Origin: Candidatus Neomarinimicrobiota bacterium | GTDB lineage: Bacteria > Fidelibacterota > Marinisomatia > Marinisomatales > S15-B10 | DNA length: 61,358 nucleotides | NCBI GenBank assembly: GCA_036476315.1 | Contig: JAZGBI010000074.1 | Location: 1-61,358, forward strand | Direction: 5' to 3' | Shown here: positions 44,235-52,964 of the stretch, one piece after another | Layout of the letters: each line of letters begins with the position of its first letter | Position numbering within the stretch: position 1 is the stretch's first letter | The notes under the pieces: generated by a model | Told to the model about the DNA's origin: nothing | The model's database searches: none | What the model saw: only the letters and a program-made list of their open reading frames with translations | Program-made: the position numbers and the translations under genes

Positions 44235-46235
44235 CTATTCCGGCAGGTGACCGAGAAACTCTTTGTACGCCAGTAAAGTTTCTTCAATCAGCTGAATGTT
44301 ATGAGCCCCTCCGCTCCTGTCCTTTTCGATTTTCTGGAGGGCCTGACGTACCCTCTCAATCTTTTTTCTGTCGTCGACGCTCAACCGGTCAAAAGGTAAA
44401 CCAGACATTTTCCCTGACACCTCCTCCATCGATCTTGCGGTCGCCTCCTGCCATTCTATGAGAAGTTCCTTGTATTCGGAATCGTGGCAATCGGCACACT
44501 TGTCTGCCCCAACCCTCTCCACCTGCCCTTGGGTCCCCTCATGACACCCACGGCATTCCACTCCTGCTTCGTACATAAAGTCCGGCATTGCCTCGGTGGC
44601 AAAATCGACCGAACCGCTGTAGATCTTGGACTGAATGTTGTGGCATTTCTCGCAGCTCACCTCATCCTGCGAATGGTGACACGAAAGGCACTCATCCCTT
44701 CGAATAACCAGTTCTCCGTGCTGCCTCATATTGGAATGGCACTTTGAACAGAGAAGTCGATTCCTTTCAATATGAATGCTGTGGGAAAAGGTAATACCAA
44801 ACGTTGCAACATCGATTTCTTCCTGACCGTAGTGGCAGTTCTTACACTCGGAAGGAACCAATTCGCTATAAACAGCAATTTCGGGAATGGCTGAGGTGGA
44901 ACCGATGAGATTTAGGGCTTCCGCCAATCTGTCGTGGGCGGCGGACAACAGTTCGTCCGAATAGGCAACATTGTGCACGAAATTCCCTTGCTCCACCAAC
45001 TCAAAATTGAATCTGGCGTCGTTGACCATAACGAGGGCATTCTGTCTCGCCTTTTCCGATACGACGCTGGAACCAATATCTGCCTCCACCGTCGTGAAGG
45101 CAATTCTGAGAAGGTCTACTTTTCTGGCCATCAGGTTTTTCCATTGCTGGAGAATCCTTCCGTAACCCCCTCCGTGGCATTTTTCGCACGACTCCGCCCT
45201 TGCCAATGCTGTTTCCCCCATCTCAGCAAACCCGCTTTCGAGTTGATGGAAAATGTGACATCCCTGACAGTTCAATCCCTCATCGAACATGGGATTGGGG
45301 TGTGGCGGAACATCCTTTCCTCCCATTCCGGAGAATAGATCGAGCTGGGCGGCATGGGATTTCGCGTGACACGATTCACATTCCGGCATAATGCCGACAC
45401 TCCTTGATACGGACTGATGAAGTATGATCTGATGACAATTCTGGCATTCCACCTTGTGATCCGTCACATGATTCCTGTGGATAAACTCTATATCACCGTA
45501 CCGTTGAATCTTGCCAATTTCCGCATGGCAAACACTACACCTCTCCGGGGGAACAGTACCGTTCCCCACCTGCATGGGTCCGTGACACTTCTCACAGGCG
45601 ATGTCGTGTTCAACGACATAGGAATGATCATATTTGACTTCCTTATCGCTGCCCTGCTCAGGCGCCGCGTGGCACAAGGTGCAATTGTCAATGGAGGCAC
45701 CCTCGGGCTGATCCTTGAAGTGACAAAGAAAACAGGTAGACTCAGTTACGGTGATATGCTCGCCCTGAACAATCTGGGAATGACAGCTTGTGCAACGGAG
45801 CTTCTTCCCTCTACGGAGCTTGGTTAGATGGGGCCAGTGGTCAAAGATGATTCCCTCCTTGAACAATACCGTACCTGTGAGGACCCTCTCCTCATGGCAT
45901 CCGGAACGGAGACAACTACTGTCCGTGATTTCCGCCCAGGGCTTACTCTTTTTGTATACCCCCGTAAAATAGTTCACCACCATTGAGATGGCCGTGAACT
46001 TTCCTCGAATGTGGGACTTGAATCCCGGGGGATAATGACAATCGACACAGGTCACCGCCGAATGAGTGGATATTTTCCAAGCCTCCACGTAGGGTCTCAT
46101 GTAATGGCAGGTGGAACAGAAAGAAGGCTGGGATGAATATTCAGCGAACGCGTACAGGATGAGGAGCAGAGTGAACACACTGCCCAGTGCAATCCCAAGG
46201 AACTTCAGAAATTTGTTTTTTGATCTCATGGACAT
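44235..46235 (-). CDS. NapC/NirT-type membrane-anchored 18-haem cytochrome c
   Basis: This 666-residue protein has one N-terminal membrane anchor (FLGIALGSVFTLLLILYAFA) and then a NapC/NirT-like start (FCSTCHYMRPYVEAWKISTH, CVDCHYPPGF). I count seventeen CXXCH motifs plus one CX4CH (CLRSGCH), spread over the whole length with a helical insert at about 355-455. NapC-type proteins oxidise membrane quinol and hand electrons to periplasmic partners. This one is far larger than NapC (4 haems), so it may be quinol oxidase and wire in one. An alternative start is two codons inside. Confidence 0.88.
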   Translation of the reverse strand: MSMRSKNKFLKFLGIALGSVFTLLLILYAFAEYSSQPSFCSTCHYMRPYVEAWKISTHSAVTCVDCHYPPGFKSHIRGKFTAISMVVNYFTGVYKKSKPWAEITDSSCLRSGCHEERVLTGTVLFKEGIIFDHWPHLTKLRRGKKLRCTSCHSQIVQGEHITVTESTCFLCHFKDQPEGASIDNCTLCHAAPEQGSDKEVKYDHSYVVEHDIACEKCHGPMQVGNGTVPPERCSVCHAEIGKIQRYGDIEFIHRNHVTDHKVECQNCHQIILHQSVSRSVGIMPECESCHAKSHAAQLDLFSGMGGKDVPPHPNPMFDEGLNCQGCHIFHQLESGFAEMGETALARAESCEKCHGGGYGRILQQWKNLMARKVDLLRIAFTTVEADIGSSVVSEKARQNALVMVNDARFNFELVEQGNFVHNVAYSDELLSAAHDRLAEALNLIGSTSAIPEIAVYSELVPSECKNCHYGQEEIDVATFGITFSHSIHIERNRLLCSKCHSNMRQHGELVIRRDECLSCHHSQDEVSCEKCHNIQSKIYSGSVDFATEAMPDFMYEAGVECRGCHEGTQGQVERVGADKCADCHDSEYKELLIEWQEATARSMEEVSGKMSGLPFDRLSVDDRKKIERVRQALQKIEKDRSGGAHNIQLIEETLLAYKEFLGHLPE

Positions 46236-46355
46236 GGAAACTGGTGCTGAGAGATCAATCGACGTACATCAATATCCCCAAATACTAAAGAAGAGAAGTA
46301 AGAGGAAATGCGCTATACATAACCTCCTCCTTTCTGGTTCATCCGTCAAATCAAC

Positions 46356-46967
46356 TTATTGCTTCATGTCCGGAGGATATGGGTGAGCAATTTCTTTTCC
46401 CCGGTTTTCGAATTCGAACGGTTTGTACGCAGGACTGTTTTCGTTATGGCATTGCTTGCAGGTTGCTTCGTTGGGGACCAGCAGTCCTACAGACTTACCC
46501 TCAACGGTTCCTCCAAAGATCGCCTTCATGACCTTCATGCTCTTGTACTCGCTTCCCGGGCCGTGACACACTTCGCAGCCCACCGCCTGTAAACCCTTCA
46601 TCCGTTTGACTGCCTTTTTGGCTTCCTTATCGGCCTCCGGCGGATTCCAGAATTCCTCGTCTTTCACTTCGTAACCACCTTTGCCGTATCCGGTGACGTG
46701 GCAGACTATACACTCCGGTGCCTCGTAGGCAGGAAGCTCCAGTCCCCTTTCCGCGGCAATCTTGGCTGCCTCTTCCGTTTTCAGGGAGTCAAAAGCCTTC
46801 GCATGAACCCCATCGGCCCAAACCTTGTACTGCCCTCCTTTCTTACTGCCGGAATGACAGATCTTGCAGCCTTCGGAACCGATGTATTCGAATTCATGTG
46901 CCTTTTCGGTTTCTTGCGCCGCAAGCAGTGAAAATGCACAGGTGGCCAGTACGATTACCTTCTTCAT
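46356..46967 (-). CDS. periplasmic tetrahaem cytochrome c554-like protein
   Basis: This 203-residue protein has a signal peptide (MKKVIVLATCAFSLLAAQ) and four CXXCH motifs: CKICH in IGSEGCKICH, CIVCH in PECIVCHVTGYG, CEVCH in GCEVCHGPGSEYK, and CKQCH in ATCKQCHNE. The spacing and the CHVTGYGKGGY and CHGPGS contexts match the cytochrome c554 family, soluble electron carriers. It is the smallest haem protein of the cluster and a likely shuttle. There is a 9-base gap from the upstream gene and a 120-base gap downstream. Confidence 0.88.
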   Translation of the reverse strand: MKKVIVLATCAFSLLAAQETEKAHEFEYIGSEGCKICHSGSKKGGQYKVWADGVHAKAFDSLKTEEAAKIAAERGLELPAYEAPECIVCHVTGYGKGGYEVKDEEFWNPPEADKEAKKAVKRMKGLQAVGCEVCHGPGSEYKSMKVMKAIFGGTVEGKSVGLLVPNEATCKQCHNENSPAYKPFEFENRGKEIAHPYPPDMKQ

Positions 46968-46976
46968 AACCCCTCC

Positions 46977-47792
46977 CTAGTTGAAATCCCTCTCCCCATT
47001 TACGTGTTTCGTTCTGTCAATAATATCTCCCTCTGAGTTTATGACAGATGCATGGCAGAGCGAACACTGTGCCAGAGTATATTCTCCAAAATGGCCTGTC
47101 GGTGGTATCCCGTGGCAAGATCCGCATACCACGCTCCCGGGTCCGGTCCATACGGGAGTGGAATAATTCCCCGATATGTTGTTGTAGACAAAATTCCCGT
47201 GACAATGGACCGCAGAACAGGTCGCGTCATCCCTGTTCCAGATGGGCTCCACATTGCCACCGCCGGTTGCCGTAGTTCCAAATGTTATTTCTGCGGTATT
47301 ATCCCAACCCAGATGACCTTCATCACGATAATCCACAGGAACCATATGGCATTGATCACATGATACAATGGCAAGGCTCGATTCCATATGTGCTTCATGA
47401 GCCCCTACCGATTTGAGAGTCACGTCGGTGCGGTCGTGGAGATCAACAGGTGGGTACGCATGGCCCGCCTCCCGGTCACCGTGACAGGTTGTACAGGTAC
47501 CAATACCCACACTATGAACATGGCAGGAGCTGCAGCTTAATCGAGAACTTCCGCCGGACAGATCCTCCCCATGACAGAATTGACATCGGTTGAATCCCCA
47601 GCCGTTTGTCTTGAGAACTTGGCCATGGAAATTCCTACTGCCTGGATCTCCCCAGTCATCAGGATGCACGGGGGGTTCAGCGGGATCTGTGCACCTGGTG
47701 GAGAAAAACAGAATAGACGAGACAAGGGCAATACGCAAAATGACTCTTCCGTGATTCGTCAGGCGTGATACGGGATGACGGAGACTCAACAT
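46977..47792 (-). CDS. seven-haem exported cytochrome c, CX4CH/CXXCH type
   Basis: I set the start at ATG 47792, where a signal sequence begins (MLSLRHPVSRLTNHGRVILR then IALVSSILFFSTRC); the open frame extends to 47945, with ATG 47840 as alternative. FFSTRC could be a lipoprotein site. There are six CXXCH motifs and one CX4CH (CSAVHCH) followed by CGSCHGIPPTGHF, the pattern of Geobacter-type CX4CH/CXXCH surface cytochromes. It is probably outer-membrane-attached, beside the barrel protein. Confidence 0.78.
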   Translation of the reverse strand: MLSLRHPVSRLTNHGRVILRIALVSSILFFSTRCTDPAEPPVHPDDWGDPGSRNFHGQVLKTNGWGFNRCQFCHGEDLSGGSSRLSCSSCHVHSVGIGTCTTCHGDREAGHAYPPVDLHDRTDVTLKSVGAHEAHMESSLAIVSCDQCHMVPVDYRDEGHLGWDNTAEITFGTTATGGGNVEPIWNRDDATCSAVHCHGNFVYNNISGNYSTPVWTGPGSVVCGSCHGIPPTGHFGEYTLAQCSLCHASVINSEGDIIDRTKHVNGERDFN

Positions 47793-47829
47793 GCGTCTAG
47801 ATCGCCTCTGAGAATTGTGAATCCATCCG

Positions 47830-48678
47830 TTACTCCCCATGGCACCTGAGACAGGAGTAGTCGGTCCACGGGTTATGGCACGCCTGGCATACCTCAGGGG
47901 CATCGAGGGCGGCCGATGAATGTAGTCCGCCATCCTCGAGGGCAAAGATGGTACCTACCCATCCTGGTAAATTGTGATCCATGGGCATAATCTGGAGATC
48001 CCCATGACATCCCTGACAGTCGGTTTGAACCTGGTGGCAGGATACGCAATCCGATATCCCGGACCGTGCATCAAATCCGTGGGACAGCAAATAGGACACC
48101 GGGTGAACCTTCGGTTCAAACTGCTGAAGTTGATGACAGGCGTCACAGGAGACCTGAGAATGACACACCATGCAATTCTCCTCCGTGACCTGACTTATCT
48201 CCATTCCATGCAGCCGCGTCCAATCCGATGTGTGGGATACAGGCCGCGATTTCTGGTGACAGTCCCGGCAGTCCTGACCCTTCCATAATTTTGGAGGAGC
48301 CAACCCGTCGTCGGAGAAAACGTATTCGTGGCAATCCACGCAATCCGGTCGTTTCGAAAGGTGAAGGATATGGGAGAATGATGGTCCCGGCCTCGGAGGC
48401 AGCTCAGGGTGGGTCTTCGGCTCGTCGGGACGGGTGTGGCACGCGGAACATTCATCCGTAGCCACGTCTCCATCATGACATTCAAGGCAGGAATCCTGCA
48501 GAGGTAAAAGGCGAACGGCAAGAGAACTGGCTTTCTTTATCCCCTCGTGACATGCGTCGCATTCAAGCTCCAGCACTTCCAGGTGAATCCGATGAGGAAA
48601 AATAATATGGTCCCGCTCCTGTCCACTGATGAAGGAGAGGAAAAGGACCATGACCAGATTCAGTCTAAAGTGTCGCAC
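47830..48678 (-). CDS. 11-haem periplasmic cytochrome c
   Basis: This 282-residue protein has a signal peptide (LNLVMVLFLSFISGQ) and eleven CXXCH motifs, about one haem per 25 residues: CDACH, CLECH, CSACH, CVDCH, CRDCH, CMVCH, CDACH, CVSCH, CQGCH, CQACH, CLRCH. Extra His residues (FPHRIHLEV, FSHILHLS) are likely distal ligands. The dense packing suggests a nanowire-like conductor. It overlaps the barrel gene by 14 bases, so the two are made together. The size and coupling resemble the cytochrome of porin-cytochrome conduits, although the sequence family is not one I can name. Confidence 0.88.
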   Translation of the reverse strand: MRHFRLNLVMVLFLSFISGQERDHIIFPHRIHLEVLELECDACHEGIKKASSLAVRLLPLQDSCLECHDGDVATDECSACHTRPDEPKTHPELPPRPGPSFSHILHLSKRPDCVDCHEYVFSDDGLAPPKLWKGQDCRDCHQKSRPVSHTSDWTRLHGMEISQVTEENCMVCHSQVSCDACHQLQQFEPKVHPVSYLLSHGFDARSGISDCVSCHQVQTDCQGCHGDLQIMPMDHNLPGWVGTIFALEDGGLHSSAALDAPEVCQACHNPWTDYSCLRCHGE

Positions 48679-49843
48679 GGATCGTCAACCCGCCTCTTCC
48701 ATCGTTCACATAGTATGGATTCTTGCTAAATACACCATAAAGTCTCACCATCACCATCGATAGGGGTCTGAAGGCAATCCAGCCGTACAGGCTGGTGGCA
48801 CGACTGAGTTCCACAAGATCTTTGTAGCCTGTGGCGTTAACCAGAATGTTCCCCCCGAACCTCAAGGTCCGAGAGAGTGCCCGTGTAGCACCCAATCCAC
48901 TTCCCAGAAGCGTTCTGTCACCCTGAATTCCGGCAAGAAGAGTCACATGATAACTCCGATGAAACAGGATGCTCCTGAAATACCGCACCGACGGATCCCC
49001 CAGGCGGTACACCAGCTGATTCCACCATGACGTCTCACGGGAGAGGGACGAGGTAACGCCCAGAGATGTCGTGGGTGACCCTGTTGTTCTTGTCGTCGCC
49101 CATGGGTACGGACTGGAAACCGCATACCGCTTGTGTCTCGCGCCTAACCTCACAAGATGATTTCCCCATCGGTAAGACATGAGCAATCGACCATGGTATA
49201 ACACGCTATGGGTGAAATCCCAGGCCAAGGAGCCGGAGATCTTCACTTGCGAGAAGATTCTTGCATTCCATGTGGTGCCAGTATAGAAGGCTGTTTCGTT
49301 TGTTTCGCTCCGGGCCCAGGAACTCACCTCCAGGTTCTTCCCCGGTCCTCCTTTTCCCCACGAGAGAAAGAAGAACGATTTTTCCGCGACCTCCGTGTCA
49401 CTGAAGTCCGTTACCGCAGGAACACCACCGAGAAATCTCAGAGAACCGAACCTCTCCGTCCGGAGCTGATATTCCCCGCCGTCTACGCGGGCGTGGATCA
49501 ACCGGTTCCAAAGCGTGATTCTTCCAGCATTCAATGAATGCTTACGGATGGTTACCGTAGCGGATAGATTGTGAACGCGGAACGGATTCTGGAAAATATA
49601 GTTTTCCGATCCGTACTCAAAATGAGACTGGAGTTTCACCAGCCGCCCAAGCGTCTGGTGGTAGCTGGCCCAAAGCCGCCAGTGAGTTTCTTCTTCACCC
49701 CCAACCATATGGAGTCTGGGCGTCAGAAACGTGGAGGTGACTTTTACCTCGGGTTTGGCCGCCGAGACTAGTGAGGAAGCTACGAGGGCCAGGATGAAAC
49801 CGTTGAAACAGGAATTACTTTGACGGGCGAGGTTTCGAATCAT
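48665..49843 (-). CDS. outer-membrane beta-barrel protein of the cytochrome cluster
   Basis: This 392-residue protein has a signal peptide (CFNGFILALVASSLVSA) followed by alternating strands through its length (HWRLWASYHQTLGRLVKLQS, LSATVTIRKHSLNAGRITLW, GRLLMSYRWGNHLVRLG, GWIAFRPLSMVMVRLYGV), with aromatic girdles. It contains no haem motif. It is the first gene of the cluster. By position it could be the porin that sheathes a cytochrome across the outer membrane. I count room for roughly 16-20 strands by eye. It is not a recognised PioB/MtrB sequence, so the role is inferred. Confidence 0.75.
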   Translation of the reverse strand: MIRNLARQSNSCFNGFILALVASSLVSAAKPEVKVTSTFLTPRLHMVGGEEETHWRLWASYHQTLGRLVKLQSHFEYGSENYIFQNPFRVHNLSATVTIRKHSLNAGRITLWNRLIHARVDGGEYQLRTERFGSLRFLGGVPAVTDFSDTEVAEKSFFFLSWGKGGPGKNLEVSSWARSETNETAFYTGTTWNARIFSQVKISGSLAWDFTHSVLYHGRLLMSYRWGNHLVRLGARHKRYAVSSPYPWATTRTTGSPTTSLGVTSSLSRETSWWNQLVYRLGDPSVRYFRSILFHRSYHVTLLAGIQGDRTLLGSGLGATRALSRTLRFGGNILVNATGYKDLVELSRATSLYGWIAFRPLSMVMVRLYGVFSKNPYYVNDGRGGLTIRATL

Positions 49844-50011
49844 GACCTAAGGATTTCAAGAAGGAGACAGAAGGATAGCCCCTCATAGAAATTGAGGAAG
49901 AATCTGAGTAGAAGAAAGAATTATCCGAGCGGACTATCTTCTGCCTCCAGGAAGAAAACCATCCCATCACGAAGCTGTATCGTAATCATACTCCATGCAG
50001 GCACTTTCGCT

Positions 50012-50476
50012 TCAGGCCGAAGGCTTAAGAGACATTTTGTAGAATTCTTTAAAAGATTCCACTTTGGCGGCCGAACGATAGACTCCGCAAATCCGGCAGT
50101 CTTCAGATTTGCATCGTTCCCCTGTTTCTTCAAGATTCCAGCATACCTCTTCGCAGCTTATGTAGGCGGCACAGGCTTCTCTGTCATTCACTCCACAAGG
50201 TTTTATCTCCCAGCACGGTATGAGGGATAGCAGACGCCGAAGTCCGGAAATCGTTAGCTTATTACCCCCAATCTGTCGGCGAATGCAGGCAATCCATTCA
50301 AGATCCACCTGGGAATACAATCGTCGGCGTGTCTCGGTTCGATACGGAATAACAAGCCCCTTTCTCTCGTACAATCGGAGGGTTTGCGGTGATACACTCA
50401 TCTTTCTTGCGATGACTCCGATTGTATAAACGGGGTCGTGGGCTTCAACAACAGCTTTGTCTGGATCAGAATTCAT
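50012..50476 (-). CDS. MerR-family regulator with cysteine-rich two-CW-like sensor domain
   Basis: This 154-residue protein has an HspR/MerR winged helix (YTIGVIARKMSVSPQTLRLY, ERKGLVIPYRTETRRRLYS). Its C-terminal part carries nine cysteines in about 50 residues: CWEIKPCG, EACAAYISCEEVCW, ERCKSEDCRICG. The CW pairs resemble the two-CW domain seen in redox or metal sensing proteins. It lies 168 bases upstream of the cytochrome cluster in the same orientation. It is a reasonable candidate for its redox- or metal-responsive regulator; the link is inferred from position. Confidence 0.78.
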   Translation of the reverse strand: MNSDPDKAVVEAHDPVYTIGVIARKMSVSPQTLRLYERKGLVIPYRTETRRRLYSQVDLEWIACIRRQIGGNKLTISGLRRLLSLIPCWEIKPCGVNDREACAAYISCEEVCWNLEETGERCKSEDCRICGVYRSAAKVESFKEFYKMSLKPSA

Positions 50477-51134
50477 TGAAGAAACCTGTAGTTAGTTCTG
50501 TAGAAAAATTACAACTTTTGAATACACTAAGTCAAGATAACGTGACCGTGTTATCCTTTTTTATATCCGTGAATGGTATCATGTCTCACTACCCAATTTT
50601 CATTTTTCATTCATCAATTCCTTCCAGTTTCCTGATTCCCTGTTCCCCACTCCCTTGGTTCCATAGTTTCCCGATTTTCCAGCACCGTACTCACCGTCAA
50701 CCAGTCATCAGTTTGACGATACCAATTACGTATCACGTCGGAGCGCAGTTGAGCAAAGTTGAGCAAAGTTGAGTAAAGCGAAATCCCGACGCTCTTTCGG
50801 GGCGAAATCCCGCCTGTCCCGATTATTTCGGGGATGCCCTCTCGGGGCGTCACGCATCATGGCCCATCTATCCTCCCAAGGAGGTCCTACGGAACACTTC
50901 TCCAATTCTCCATCCCTCCAATTCTCCACTTCTCCATTTCTCCCTTCTCCCTGTCTCCGGTTCTCAAATGTTCAATAATCAATCATCAATAGTAAATAGT
51001 CAATTCCAGCCCTCCATTTCTCCCCACGGAATCGGACAGTTCTCTACATCACTCATGGTGCATGAAGATGGAGAAAATCCTTGACTCCGCGAACAGACCC
51101 TCTTAATTTGAAGCAGATAACGAGGTCCTGAAGA
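50477..51134. repeat. intergenic region with tandem and dispersed repeats
   Basis: I see no gene. GTTGAGCAAA is repeated three times in tandem (50748-50777, the last with one change). Palindromes of the CCCGAC/TCGGGG type follow, and CTCCCAAGGAGG with TCCTACGGAAC (50873-50902) matches the block at 22983-23012 at 27 of 30 positions. The stretch near 50905-50960 is pyrimidine-rich simple sequence built on CCAATTCTCCA. This is typical filler of this genome. Confidence 0.55.
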
Positions 51135-51584
51135 GTGCTTTTTTCTAAATCAGTTGAATATGGCATTCAGGCTATGATCTACCTGGCCGAGAGGGATTCA
51201 GATGACCCTATTATGATCGGGGAAATCGCTCAGGCTTACAGCATTCCCAGGCAGTTCCTGGCCAAAATTGTCCAAACCCTTGTCAAGTACCGGTTGTTGA
51301 CCGCATTTCGGGGAAGGAACGGAGGAGTGAAACTCGCCCGTCCCTCAAGCGAGATCTATCTCCCAGAAATCATCCATGCCATTGATGGTCCCCCGCCGGA
51401 AGAGGAACCATGCATTTTCGGGTTGGATGAATGCTCTGATGAACAACCGTGTCCCTTTCATCCTCGCTGGGAGGTCATACGGGAGGATATCGACGATATG
51501 CTTGGCCTGGAGAGCCTCGACAAGCTCGCCGAGATGGTAACGGAAAAACATACCGCGATGGAGGAATCTCTCAAGGCAACCTGA
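51135..51584 (+). CDS. Rrf2-family iron-sulfur transcription regulator
   Basis: This 149-residue protein has an intact Rrf2 winged helix (SKSVEYGIQAMIYL, IPRQFLAKIVQTLVKYRLL, GRNGGVKLARP) and the Fe-S cysteines of the family in EEPCIFGLDECSDEQPCPFHP (C-x6-C-x5-C). It probably senses iron-sulfur state, nitric oxide or redox, as IscR/NsrR-type proteins do. The start is GTG with GAGGT upstream. It is the intact paralogue of the interrupted gene at 38911, and the two share upstream sequence around the ribosome site. Confidence 0.9.
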   Translation: MLFSKSVEYGIQAMIYLAERDSDDPIMIGEIAQAYSIPRQFLAKIVQTLVKYRLLTAFRGRNGGVKLARPSSEIYLPEIIHAIDGPPPEEEPCIFGLDECSDEQPCPFHPRWEVIREDIDDMLGLESLDKLAEMVTEKHTAMEESLKAT

Positions 51585-51975
51585 ATGATATTCGTGAGCA
51601 TAACACCAGACATTTTTTTTGGATTAAACAAGATAAGCAGTTCATTTTATCCCGCTGACCATGCAGGATCTTTGTCGCACGGCCAGATGAACACTTCAAG
51701 TCGGTGCCCGAAAGGTGACCCTCCTAACTCACCTGCAAGCACCCCCCAGCATGTACTTGCCAATGCAGTTCCGTCCAGAGATCACAATCTCCGCCTGGAA
51801 CTGCGAACCCACGCGTCACATCGGGCACCGGCTTAACCTCTTTCTCTTCTAGCATAAGTCCTCTCCTTCCTCAGGATCGTTTTCACGACTTGTCGACCTG
51901 AGAGGGGCCAAAACACCTTGATTTCCTCTCCCAGGCGTGTAAATTTGAAGTCCAAAGCTTACCATCGGAGAAACC
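51585..51975. other. intergenic region, nothing recognised
   Basis: These 391 bases hold no credible frame on either strand. No hairpin with a T-run was found beyond the T-tract at 51612-51620. Confidence 0.4.
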
Positions 51976-52422
51976 GTGTCACTGTATGAAAAGCTACGAA
52001 CCTCCATGCAGAACTCCCTGAGGGCCGGGGACAGGGATTCCGTGCGCACCCTCCGTACCCTTTTGGCCAAACTGAAGGAAGGAATGATCGCAAAAGGGAG
52101 CGACCTTTCCGAAGATGAAGAGTCCCGAGTGCTTCAGAAGGCGGCCAGCCAGCGAAGAGAGGCAATCGAACTGTACAGAAACGGTGGACGCGAGGACCTC
52201 GCGACGGCCGAACTGAGTGAGTTGGTTATCATTGAATCCTACCTCCCCGAGCAGTTGACGCCGGATGAACTGGCCACCATCGTGGATGAGGTGATTCAGG
52301 AATCCGGAGCGACTTCCCTGAAAGATATGGCAAAAGTGATGCCCATCCTTATGCGGAAAACAGCGGGACGGACCGACGGAAAAATGGTTCAACAGTTGGT
52401 CAGGGAAAAGCTCACCGAATGA
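51976..52422 (+). CDS. GatB/YqeY-domain protein
   Basis: This 148-residue protein matches the YqeY family: SLYEKLRTSMQNSLRAGDRD, VRTLRTLLAKLKEGMIAKG, RREAIELYRNGGREDLATAE, IIESYLPEQLTPDEL, and the tail KTAGRTDGKMVQQLVREKL. The domain is shared with the amidotransferase GatB, but the stand-alone protein has no settled function; a role with tRNA is assumed. The start is GTG with CGGAG upstream. It overlaps cvpA by 4 bases in a yqeY-cvpA-dnaG operon. Confidence 0.9.
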   Translation: MSLYEKLRTSMQNSLRAGDRDSVRTLRTLLAKLKEGMIAKGSDLSEDEESRVLQKAASQRREAIELYRNGGREDLATAELSELVIIESYLPEQLTPDELATIVDEVIQESGATSLKDMAKVMPILMRKTAGRTDGKMVQQLVREKLTE

Positions 52423-52964
52423 CCCACACGTTCGACGTTCTGACATTGCTCGTCATGGCGGTACTGGCGATCATCGGGTACACTCGCGGATTTCTGGAAG
52501 AGCTCGGAAGGTTTCTGGGGCTCGTAATTTCAAGTCTTGTCGCCATCAGGTTTTTCGCGCCAGTCTCCTCCTGGCTCCAGTCCAGGACTTCCCTTGACGA
52601 CGCCCTCCTGGCCGTGGTTAGCTTTCTGGCCATCTTTCTCCCCGTCCTTGTCCTTTTCAGGCTTCTGTCCGGGACTCTTCAACTGTTCATGCTTTCCCGG
52701 GGAATACGATCTTCCAACAGGGTACTCGGTTTCATGTTTGGCATTCTCAAGGGAGCGTTCGCTCTCATGATTATTATGTTGGTAATGGACATGGCACCCA
52801 ATCCGGAATTCTTCCAGAACCTCAGGGAAAGGTCCATTACCTATCGCTACTTGACTCAGGGCCGCAGGTGGGTGGTTGGCGCGTTCGGCATGGAGGAACA
52901 GGTGGCGAAGGGAAGAACCTGGATGAAGGAAAGCGTGGGGTCCTTTAAAGGAACCGAAGATTGA
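52419..52964 (+). CDS. CvpA-family membrane protein
   Basis: This 181-residue protein has about four membrane segments (LTLLVMAVLAIIGYTRGFLE, FLGLVISSLVAIRFF, VVSFLAIFLPVLVLFRLL, FMFGILKGAFALMIIMLVM) with the GYTRGFLEELGRFLGL motif of CvpA. Family members are linked to colicin V export and envelope integrity. The C-terminal 50 residues are soluble and basic. It lies between yqeY and dnaG, overlapping both. Confidence 0.88.
   Translation: MTHTFDVLTLLVMAVLAIIGYTRGFLEELGRFLGLVISSLVAIRFFAPVSSWLQSRTSLDDALLAVVSFLAIFLPVLVLFRLLSGTLQLFMLSRGIRSSNRVLGFMFGILKGAFALMIIMLVMDMAPNPEFFQNLRERSITYRYLTQGRRWVVGAFGMEEQVAKGRTWMKESVGSFKGTED

Noticed and set aside
50748-50777. Possible CRISPR or clustered repeat
   Set aside because: The three GTTGAGCAAA units are directly tandem with no spacers and there are no cas genes.
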